Made by a program: the position numbers and the translations under genes. This document shows positions 1-5,325 of a stretch of DNA of 7,965 nt, one piece after another (the stretch's first letter is position 1; each line of letters opens with the position of its first letter). The DNA lies in contig JBDSSS010000095.1 of NCBI GenBank assembly GCA_039928615.1, positions 1 through 7,965 on the forward strand, read 5' to 3'. This DNA is from JBDSSS01 sp039928615 (GTDB taxonomy: Bacteria > Actinomycetota > Actinomycetes > Actinomycetales > Dermatophilaceae). A model generated the notes under the pieces. That model was not told where the DNA came from. It saw nothing but the letters and a program-made list of their open reading frames with translations, and did not search any database.

Positions 1-165
1 GTGCCCGCGACCTGGTGCGACGCCCACCACCTCACCCACTGGGCCCGCGGCGGCCCCAGCTCACTACGCAACGCGGCCCTGCTCTGCCCGCGGCACCACA
101 CCCGGGTCCACGACCACGACCTCACCGCCACGGTCACCGCCACCGGCGTCACCTGGCACACCTGA
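1..165 (+). CDS. HNH endonuclease-like protein (13E12/DUF222 type), C-terminal part only
   Basis: The frame is open from the first base to a TGA at 163-165, giving 54 residues of a gene that begins left of the window; the leading GTG is probably an internal valine. An HNH core is visible: CDAHH (residues 6-10), an Asn in SLRN (24), and CPRHHTRVH (29-37). The order is Cys-x2-His-His, Asn, Cys-x2-His-His-x3-His, with the two cysteines probably binding zinc. In Actinobacteria this arrangement ends the multi-copy 13E12/DUF222 proteins, where an HNH domain follows a long alpha-helical N-terminal region. Such proteins are predicted metal-dependent nucleases, but the role of this family is largely unproven. 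The last 17 residues are a short threonine- and histidine-rich tail. The gene converges on the transporter operon across the hairpin at 266-311. The HNH assignment is firm; the DUF222 assignment rests on style and is less so. Confidence 0.85.
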   Translation: MPATWCDAHHLTHWARGGPSSLRNAALLCPRHHTRVHDHDLTATVTATGVTWHT

Positions 166-346
166 CCGCCCCGCCCCACACCCCGCCCCCACCAGCGGGG
201 CCACCGGCACGTCCCGGGCCATCCCACTGCGAGGCGGTCCCCTGTCCACCTCACTCGTCACACATGAGAGCGCGCCCCGCTCCACGTGATCGTGGGGCGA
301 GGCGCGCTCTCGAGACGGTGACGGTCAGGTCACCCGAAGCGTTCAG
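166..346. other. convergent intergenic region without a gene
   Basis: This 181-bp stretch separates the stop of the HNH gene from the stop of the substrate-binding protein gene. Long open frames cross it only because of high G+C, and none has a recognisable protein. Its only clear content is the hairpin at 266-311. Confidence 0.7.
266..311. terminator. long hairpin between convergent genes, probable bidirectional terminator
   Basis: GAGAGCGCGCC (266-276) is an exact 11-bp reverse complement of 301-311. The pairing continues inward: one C/A mismatch (277/300), then 278-281 with 296-299 (one G-T wobble), then CCACG with CGTGG around a TGAT loop (287-290). The result is a nearly continuous stem of about 21 bp. 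There is no T-tract on either side, as is common for actinobacterial terminators. It sits 100 bp past the HNH stop and 36 bp past the transporter operon stop, so it can serve both transcripts. Confidence 0.75.
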
Positions 347-1279
347 TCACTCGAGGCCAGCGGTGCCGAGCCAGGTCTTCGCGACCGCGGAGGCGTCCTT
401 CTTGTCGACGACGACCTGCTTGACCATGTCGGCGAGGGCCGAGGTGTCGAGCTTGGCCGAGACGGCGTTGAGCGCGCCCTTGACCATGTCGGCCTTGTCG
501 GCACGAACGAGCGGCACGACGTTGTCCGAGCCGAAGAGGCTCTCCGGGTCGTCCAGCACGACGAAGCCGTTCTCGGCGATCGACGGGTCGGTGCTGAAGA
601 TGTTGGCGGCCTTGACCTGCCCGTTCTTCAGCGCCTCGACGGAGGCCTGGCTCTGGAGCGGGCGGAACTGCTTCGGCACGATGTTGTAGACCGACTTGAG
701 GCCGACGAGGCCCTGCTGGCGGGTCTTGAACTCGGGCGGCGCCGCGATCGTCAGCTCCGCCTGGTGGGCGGCGAGGTCGGGGATCGCCTTGAGGTTCCAC
801 TCGGCGGCGGTGTCCTTCGAGACGGCCATCGAGTTCTTGTCCTCGGCGGCCGACTTGTCGAGCACCGTGAGACCACTCGGCACGGCGGCCTGCAGTGCGG
901 TGTAGACCTCGTCGGGCTTGGTGACCTTGGCGTTCTTGTCAAAGAAGTTGAGCAGCGATCCGGTGTACTCCGGGATGACGTCGACCTCGCTGCCGGTGAT
1001 GGCCTTGAGGTAGGTCTCGCGGCTGCCGATGTTGAACTGGCGCTGGACGGTCATCCCCTTGGCCTCAAGGGCCTGGGCGTAGACCTCGCCGAGCAGGGCG
1101 GCCTCGGGGAAGTCGGCGGAGCCGACCCGGACCGAGCCGGAGGCCGCGGCGCCCGTGCTCGCGCCGGTGGCGGCAGCGTCGTTCGAGGGGGTCAGCGGGT
1201 CGCCGCCGCCACCACAGGCGGCGAGGGGCACGATGGCCGCCAAGAGCATCCCGGCAGCGAGGGTGCGCGTGCGTGTCAT
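347..1279 (-). CDS. opuCC: osmoprotectant (glycine betaine-type) ABC transporter substrate-binding lipoprotein
   Basis: This 310-residue protein is the extracytoplasmic binding component of an importer for quaternary ammonium compatible solutes such as glycine betaine, choline or carnitine. It has a lipoprotein signal: a basic start (MTRTRT), a hydrophobic stretch (7-19) and the lipobox LAAC with the lipidated Cys at 22, followed by a glycine-rich linker. The mature domain begins near residue 50 (SVRVGSADFPEA). It contains GSRETYLKAITGSEVDVIPEYTG-like sequence (Gly-Ser-Arg-Glu, then Asp-Val-x-Pro-Glu-Tyr-Thr-Gly), which is characteristic of the OpuCC/OsmF/ProX (OpuAC) family. The start ATG overlaps the permease stop (ATGA, 1276-1279), and AAGGGA lies a few bases upstream as a ribosome binding site. 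It is the last gene of the run. The symbol is a family-level name; the true ligand cannot be read from sequence. Confidence 0.92.
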   Translation of the reverse strand: MTRTRTLAAGMLLAAIVPLAACGGGGDPLTPSNDAAATGASTGAAASGSVRVGSADFPEAALLGEVYAQALEAKGMTVQRQFNIGSRETYLKAITGSEVDVIPEYTGSLLNFFDKNAKVTKPDEVYTALQAAVPSGLTVLDKSAAEDKNSMAVSKDTAAEWNLKAIPDLAAHQAELTIAAPPEFKTRQQGLVGLKSVYNIVPKQFRPLQSQASVEALKNGQVKAANIFSTDPSIAENGFVVLDDPESLFGSDNVVPLVRADKADMVKGALNAVSAKLDTSALADMVKQVVVDKKDASAVAKTWLGTAGLE

Positions 1280-2082
1280 GTTCGGTCCCTTTCGGAGGGG
1301 GTCGCAGCTGGGGCGGTCGCCCCGGCGGGTCCAGCACTGAGCGTTGCATCAGAACGTGGGGTGGAGCGGTCACGTCGGGCCGCTCGCTTGGTGGCAACAC
1401 GGGCCGCCCGTCCGGAGATTCCCGGTGAGACGGCATTTCTTTCGAGGAGCGCGAGCAGCCCGTCGGCGATCAGGGCCAGCACGGCGACGAGCACCGACCC
1501 GGCAACCATCTGGGTGTAGTCGCGGGACGCGAGTCCGTCGATGAGGTAGCGACCGAGACCACCGAGGCTCACCGAGGCGGCGATCGTGGCGGTGGCGATG
1601 ACCTGGAGGGTGGCGCTGCGCAGGCCGGAGAGAAAGAGCGGTAGGGCGCACGGGAGCTCGACCTTCGTCAGCACCTGCCACCCCGTCATGCCCATTCCCT
1701 TGGCGGCGTCGCGGGCGGCCGGGTCGACGCTCTCGATGCCGGAGTAGGTGCCGGACAGCAGTGGCGGGACCGCGAGCAGCACGAGCACGACGATGCTGGG
1801 GATGACGAAGGCGAGCGAGCTCTGGATGAGCGGGCCGACGAACATCGAGACGGCGAAGAGGAGCCCCAGGCTCGGCACCGCGCGAGCAGCATTGGCGCCC
1901 GTGACGATCCAGCGGGCTCGACCGGTGTGGCCCACCCACGCACCGAGCGGGACGGCGACGAGCAGGGCGAAGAAGAGGGTGACGGCCGTGTAGATGAGGT
2001 GCTCCCAGACCCGGGCGGGCACGCCGTCGGTGCCCTGCCAGTTGGTCGGGTCGCCGAACCAGGCGATGACATCGGCGATCAT
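1276..2082 (-). CDS. opuCD: osmoprotectant ABC transporter permease (second permease)
   Basis: This 268-residue integral membrane protein forms one half of the importer channel. About five hydrophobic segments are visible (roughly residues 29-50, 66-84, 90-109, 147-172 and 192-213). The cytoplasmic loop that docks on the ATPase carries the EAA motif of binding-protein-dependent permeases: DAAKGMGMTGWQVLTKVELP (125-144), with the expected Gly and terminal Leu-Pro. The ATG at 2080-2082 overlaps the stop of the upstream permease (ATGA, 2079-2082), with a weak GGGTGA upstream. The open frame continues far to the left of this start, but that part is the antisense shadow of the ATPase gene. Unlike OpuCD of about 230 residues, this one has an extra tail (215-268) rich in Arg, Ala, Pro, Ser and Thr that looks disordered and cytoplasmic. 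The region encoding the tail also contains the ribosome binding site of the next gene. Confidence 0.9.
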   Translation of the reverse strand: MIADVIAWFGDPTNWQGTDGVPARVWEHLIYTAVTLFFALLVAVPLGAWVGHTGRARWIVTGANAARAVPSLGLLFAVSMFVGPLIQSSLAFVIPSIVVLVLLAVPPLLSGTYSGIESVDPAARDAAKGMGMTGWQVLTKVELPCALPLFLSGLRSATLQVIATATIAASVSLGGLGRYLIDGLASRDYTQMVAGSVLVAVLALIADGLLALLERNAVSPGISGRAARVATKRAARRDRSTPRSDATLSAGPAGATAPAATPSERDRT

Positions 2083-2717
2083 GCGTTCACCCGCGTCCAC
2101 GGCGTGAGCGCCCGGGAGAGCGCGAGGATGACGAGGTCGAAGACGAGAGCGAGCAGGACGCAGGCGATGATCCCGACCCACACCTCGGTCGGGTAGGACC
2201 GGGCATACCCGTCGGTGAGGAAGTAGCCGAGCTGCGAGATGCCGATGAGCGAGGCGACGCTGACGATGCTGACGTTGCTCACGGCCGCCACGCGCAGGCC
2301 CGCCGCGATGACTGGGATCGCGAGCGGCAGGTCGACGGCCCGGAACCGGGCGGCCGTGCCGTAGCCCATCGCGATGGCGGCCTGGCGGGTCGAGCCGTCC
2401 ACCGCCGAGAGGCCGTCGGCGACGGTGCGCGTCAGCAGGGCAACGGTGTAGACGGTCATCGCGACGATGACGTTGACGGGGTCGAGGATCTTCGTGCCGA
2501 GCAGCGGTGGCAACAGGATGAACAGGGCGAGGGAGGGGATCGTGTAGAGCAACCCGGTCGCCGTGAGCAGGGGCCCGCGGACCTTCGGGGTGCGGGCGGC
2601 CCACCACCCGAGCGGCAGCGCGATGACGAGACCGAGCAGCAGGGGCAGGCCGGCGAGCCAAGCGTGCTGACCCGCCCGCATGAAGATCTCGGGGAGGTGG
2701 TCGATCGCCCAGGTCAC
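2079..2717 (-). CDS. opuCB: osmoprotectant ABC transporter permease (first permease)
   Basis: This 212-residue membrane protein has the usual OpuCB/ProW-like length and no extra domains. Hydrophobic segments lie near residues 19-41, 50-74, 81-100, 130-157 and 183-205. The EAA loop is QAAIAMGYGTAARFRAVDLP (112-131), matching the consensus A-A-x3-G-x6-F-x2-V-x-L-P that contacts the ATP-binding subunit. The start is GTG at 2715-2717, overlapping the ATPase stop as GTGA (2714-2717). No good Shine-Dalgarno sequence precedes it, so translation probably depends on coupling to the ATPase gene. A paralogous second permease follows, so the channel is presumably a heterodimer, as in B. subtilis OpuC or E. 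coli YehWY. The permease assignment is firm; which of the pair is 'B' and which is 'D' is a convention based on order and size. Confidence 0.92.
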   Translation of the reverse strand: MTWAIDHLPEIFMRAGQHAWLAGLPLLLGLVIALPLGWWAARTPKVRGPLLTATGLLYTIPSLALFILLPPLLGTKILDPVNVIVAMTVYTVALLTRTVADGLSAVDGSTRQAAIAMGYGTAARFRAVDLPLAIPVIAAGLRVAAVSNVSIVSVASLIGISQLGYFLTDGYARSYPTEVWVGIIACVLLALVFDLVILALSRALTPWTRVNA

Positions 2718-3847
2718 GAGGCCGCTGCCTGCTCGTCCTCGGCGCGGTCGACCGGCACCACCGGCCGCGACCGGGCCTCGATGACGGGGACGACCTGGGC
2801 CGCGGTGATCGTCCCGAGGAACACGCCGTCCTCGCCCGCGACGACTCCGCGACCGCTGGGGCTGCTGAGGGCGGCGTCGAGCAGGGCGCGCAGCGAGCCG
2901 TCGGTCGAGGCGACGGTCCCGCCGCGGTGGAGCAGGTCGCGCCGCAGCTCGCCCTCGACGGCGGCAGCCCGCACCCAGCCGATCGGCTCGTGGTCGTCGC
3001 CGACGGCGAGCACCCAGTCCTGGCCGACCGCGCGGATCTCATCGGCCGTCGCGCCCAACGACACCGTGGGCTCCGGGGAGAGCTGCAGCTCCGGCGAGTC
3101 CGAGAAGGCGAGCGCACGGTAGCCGCGGTCGCGACCGACGAAGCCTGCGACGAAGTCGTCGACGGGGTCGGAAAGCAGCCGCGCCGGGCTGTCGAGCTGG
3201 GCGAGCGTGCCTCCGACCCGCAGGACGGCGACCTGGTCCCCGAGCTTGACCGCCTCGTCGATGTCATGGGTGACGAAGAGGATCGTCTTGCCGAGCTCGT
3301 TTTGGAGCCGGAGGAACTCGTTCTGCAGCTGCTCACGGACGACGGGGTCGACGGCCGAGAAGGGCTCGTCCATGAGCATGACGGGCGGGTCGGCCGCGAG
3401 CGCCCGGGCGACGCCGACGCGCTGCTGCTGGCCGCCGGAGAGCTGGCTCGGGTAGCGCTTGGCCAGCGAGGGGTCGAGACCGACCCTCTCGATGAGCTCG
3501 AGAGCGCGGCTGCGGGCCGTCGCCTTGTCGGTGCCGAGCAGCCGGGGCACGGTCGTGACGTTGTCGAGGACGGTGCGGTGCGGGAAGAGACCGGCGTGCT
3601 GGATGACGTAGCCGATGCTGTGTTGCAGCTCGGCGACGTCGAGCGACGCCGTGTCCTTGCCGTCGACGGAGATCGTCCCGCTCGTCGGCGTGATCATCCG
3701 GTTGACCATCCGCAGGGTGGTCGTCTTGCCGCAGCCCGAGGGCCCGACGAGGACGGTGATCTTGCCGGTGGGGGCCTCCAAGGTGAGGTCGTCGACGGCC
3801 GTGGAGCCGCCGGGGTAGGTCTTGGTCACGCCTTCGAAGCGGATCAT
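2714..3847 (-). CDS. opuCA: osmoprotectant ABC transporter ATP-binding protein with CBS-like C-terminal region
   Basis: This 377-residue cytoplasmic ATPase powers the importer. Counting from the ATG at 3845-3847, it shows Walker A GPSGCGKT (35-42), Q-loop Gln 83, signature LSGGQ (136-140), Walker B VMLMDEP with Asp160/Glu161, and switch His194 in FVTHD. A spacer leads to about 130 C-terminal residues that look like a degenerate CBS pair, best seen in the DWVLAVGDDHEPIGWV and GVVAGEDGVFLGTI segments. In OpuA/OpuC relatives this region gates transport by ionic strength or nucleotide binding. An alternative TTG start nine bases upstream (3854-3856) would add Met-Glu-Gly. I prefer the ATG because MIRFEGVTKTYPGG is the usual family start and the GGAGG lies too close to serve as its ribosome binding site. 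Fifty-two bases separate it from the hydrolase stop, and TACGTT sits 7 nt before the ATG (possible leaderless promoter). Confidence 0.93.
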   Translation of the reverse strand: MIRFEGVTKTYPGGSTAVDDLTLEAPTGKITVLVGPSGCGKTTTLRMVNRMITPTSGTISVDGKDTASLDVAELQHSIGYVIQHAGLFPHRTVLDNVTTVPRLLGTDKATARSRALELIERVGLDPSLAKRYPSQLSGGQQQRVGVARALAADPPVMLMDEPFSAVDPVVREQLQNEFLRLQNELGKTILFVTHDIDEAVKLGDQVAVLRVGGTLAQLDSPARLLSDPVDDFVAGFVGRDRGYRALAFSDSPELQLSPEPTVSLGATADEIRAVGQDWVLAVGDDHEPIGWVRAAAVEGELRRDLLHRGGTVASTDGSLRALLDAALSSPSGRGVVAGEDGVFLGTITAAQVVPVIEARSRPVVPVDRAEDEQAAAS

Positions 3848-3854
3848 GCCCTCC

Positions 3855-3860
3855 AACGTA
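3855..3860 (-). promoter_or_regulatory. possible -10 hexamer (TACGTT) for a leaderless importer transcript
   Basis: Read on the minus strand, TACGTT ends 7 nt before the ATG at 3847, so transcription would begin at or beside the start codon. No clear -35 is found at 17-18 nt spacing. It would allow the importer to be expressed independently of dcd. The match to TANNNT may be chance. Confidence 0.3.
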
Positions 3861-3899
3861 CCCAGCGACGGCGATGCTCGCCCGCACCCCAGAGCACGA

Positions 3900-4670
3900 T
3901 CAGATGTCGATGACCCCGCGAGCGCCGTCGTCGATCGCGTCGAGTACGGCAGGTATGCCGCTCGCCCCCGTCACAGGCGAACGTGGGGCCGCACGCAGCT
4001 CGTTCGCGAACGTGCTGCCGACGACGGCCGTGACGAGGTCGGTCCAGAGCCTCGGCCGCAGCAGCATGGCGTGGTCGGAGCGGGCGACCCGCACGAGAGT
4101 GGCGTCGAGCCCGTCCTCGCGCATCTGCTCGACGGTGTGTCGCGACGCCCACAGCGGGCAGATGACGTCCCGGTCACCGTGCACGAGGACGGTCCGCCGC
4201 CCGGCTCCGGGCCGGGGGTCGCCCCGCTCGATCCACGGGGAGAGCCCCATCACGAGACGCACGTCGGGGTCGTCGCCGGCGTGCATCGCGACGCGTCCTC
4301 CCATCGAGTGGCCGACGAGGGCGATCGGACGCCCGGGATAGCGCGACCGGATCTGTGCGAGCGCCCAGCGCGTGTCCGGCAGCGGTGACGCCTCCTCACC
4401 GTTCCACCCTCGGAAGCGGAACCGCAGACGGGCGACGGCGACCGGGCCGGGCACCCCCTTGAGCGCCCAGGCGAAGGGCAGCAGGCGTGCCGTGTTGTGC
4501 GACCACGGGCGGTTGGCCTCACGCCCGTCGACCGCCCCGCCGTGCAGGACGAGCACGATGACGGCCGCGTCGTGGGGCGCCGCGTCCCAGACGAAGGTGG
4601 CGAGCGGCATACGACCTGGTTCGTCACTGACGACGACCGATGGAGGGGCCGCGCCCACGTCGCTGCTCAC
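3900..4670 (-). CDS. alpha/beta hydrolase, substrate unknown
   Basis: This 256-residue cytoplasmic protein has the alpha/beta hydrolase fold and no signal peptide. After the first strand (VIVLVLHGG, 37-45, where HGG is the oxyanion-hole loop) comes the nucleophile elbow GHSMGG with Ser122. The probable catalytic Asp168 is in HGDRDVICP and His200 in SDHAML, so the triad is complete and in order with normal spacing. The compact size and absence of a large lid resemble small esterases or dienelactone hydrolase-like proteins, but the substrate cannot be inferred. The start is GTG at 4668-4670, overlapping the dcd stop (GTGA, 4667-4670). There is no convincing ribosome binding site, so it is probably translated by coupling to dcd. 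An in-frame ATG at 4608-4610 (Met21) is a weaker alternative. The C-terminal 40 residues after the last helix are less conserved in style. Confidence 0.88.
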   Translation of the reverse strand: MSSDVGAAPPSVVVSDEPGRMPLATFVWDAAPHDAAVIVLVLHGGAVDGREANRPWSHNTARLLPFAWALKGVPGPVAVARLRFRFRGWNGEEASPLPDTRWALAQIRSRYPGRPIALVGHSMGGRVAMHAGDDPDVRLVMGLSPWIERGDPRPGAGRRTVLVHGDRDVICPLWASRHTVEQMREDGLDATLVRVARSDHAMLLRPRLWTDLVTAVVGSTFANELRAAPRSPVTGASGIPAVLDAIDDGARGVIDI

Positions 4671-5245
4671 ACGTCGCTGCGGTGGAAGTTCTTGAACGAC
4701 CGGCTCGCTGTCGGACCGCGCTGGCCCTGGTAGTGGGAGCCGTAGGCCGCTGAGCCGTAGGGGTTCTCAGCCGGCGAGCTGAGGCGGAAGAAGCAGAGCT
4801 GGCCGATCTTCATGCCCGGGTAAAGCATGATCGGCAGGGTCGCGACGTTGGACAGCTCGAGCGTGACGTGGCCGGAGAAGCCGGGGTCGACGAAGCCGGC
4901 GGTCGCGTGGGTGAGCAGGCCCAGCCGGCCCAGCGAGCTCTTGCCCTCGACGCGCGCCGCGAGGTCGTCCGGGAGGGTCACCGCCTCGAGCGTCGAGCCG
5001 AGCACGAACTCCCCGGGGTGCAGGACGAAACCGTCCTCGTCGGGTCCGACCTCGACGAGCCGGGTGAGGTCGGGCTGCTCGGCCGCTGGGTCGATGTAGG
5101 GGTACTTGTGGTTGTCGAAGAGTCTGAAGAACTTGTCGAGGCGCATGTCGACGCTCGACGGCTGGACCATCTGCGGGTCCCACGGGTCGAGCGCCACCCG
5201 TCCGGACTCGATCTCGGCCCTGATGTCCCTGTCACTGAGCAGCAC
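4667..5245 (-). CDS. dcd: dCTP deaminase, probably bifunctional (dCTP deaminase/dUTPase)
   Basis: This 192-residue enzyme converts dCTP toward dUMP, the precursor of dTMP, and limits dUTP in the nucleotide pool. Family hallmarks run through the whole length: PSSVDMRL (29-36), HPGEFVLGST (76-85), EGKSSLGRLGLL (100-111, with the substrate-binding Ser/Arg), HATAGFVDPGFSG (113-125), HVTLELSN with the catalytic base Glu130, PGMKIGQL (143-150), and the C-terminal YQGQRGPTASR lid (172-182). The TAGFVDPGF stretch resembles dUTPase motif 3 and the bifunctional enzymes of Mycobacterium tuberculosis and Methanocaldococcus, rather than the TAHRIDPGW of monofunctional E. coli Dcd. It is therefore probably bifunctional, releasing dUMP directly, and would act as a trimer. 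The start is GTG at 5243-5245 with no Shine-Dalgarno sequence; TATAGC lies 8 nt upstream. It heads the minus-strand run and is coupled to the hydrolase. Confidence 0.96.
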   Translation of the reverse strand: MLLSDRDIRAEIESGRVALDPWDPQMVQPSSVDMRLDKFFRLFDNHKYPYIDPAAEQPDLTRLVEVGPDEDGFVLHPGEFVLGSTLEAVTLPDDLAARVEGKSSLGRLGLLTHATAGFVDPGFSGHVTLELSNVATLPIMLYPGMKIGQLCFFRLSSPAENPYGSAAYGSHYQGQRGPTASRSFKNFHRSDV

Positions 5246-5325
5246 AGGCCGAGGCTATAACGCCCGCCGGGTTTCACCCCCTCGCTCCCGCCCTCCGGAC
5301 GGCGAGGCGGTCCTATCGTCGGCTC
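5246..5325. promoter_or_regulatory. divergent promoter region between dcd and the AAA+ ATPase gene
   Basis: These 80 bp hold the starts of two oppositely directed transcripts. Minus strand: TATAGC (5254-5259) lies 8 nt before the dcd GTG. Plus strand: TATCGT (5314-5319) lies 6 nt before the ATG at 5326. Neither gene has a ribosome binding site in the usual place, so both are candidate leaderless transcripts. No TTGACA-like -35 is evident on either side. A 16-bp near-palindrome (5289-5304) lies between the two -10 elements. Confidence 0.5.

Noticed and set aside
266..311. The long inverted repeat as an insertion-sequence end or a CRISPR-like repeat
   Set aside because: It occurs once, has no spacer array, transposase or target duplication, and lies exactly between two convergent stops. 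A terminator explains it.
15..689. Plus-strand frame covering the HNH tail, the hairpin and the binding-protein gene end
   Set aside because: It is Pro/His/Arg-rich nonsense in the wrong frame of the HNH gene. It runs through a terminator hairpin.
2083..3336. Upstream extension of the second permease frame to give a 686-residue protein
   Set aside because: The added part is arginine/serine-rich shadow sequence overlapping the first permease and ATPase genes on the same strand in another frame. The real start is the ATG at 2080-2082, at the ATGA overlap.
347..3847. Importer as a methionine or amino-acid ABC system
   Set aside because: There are two different permeases, a CBS-like ATPase tail, and the GSRETYL / DVIPEYTG motifs in the binding protein. 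Together these point to the OpuC/OsmF osmoprotectant group.
2927..3913. Long plus-strand frame (328 codons) opposite the importer ATPase
   Set aside because: It is the antisense of a gene with full ABC motifs. Its Gly/Glu/Arg/Asp-rich translation shows no domain.
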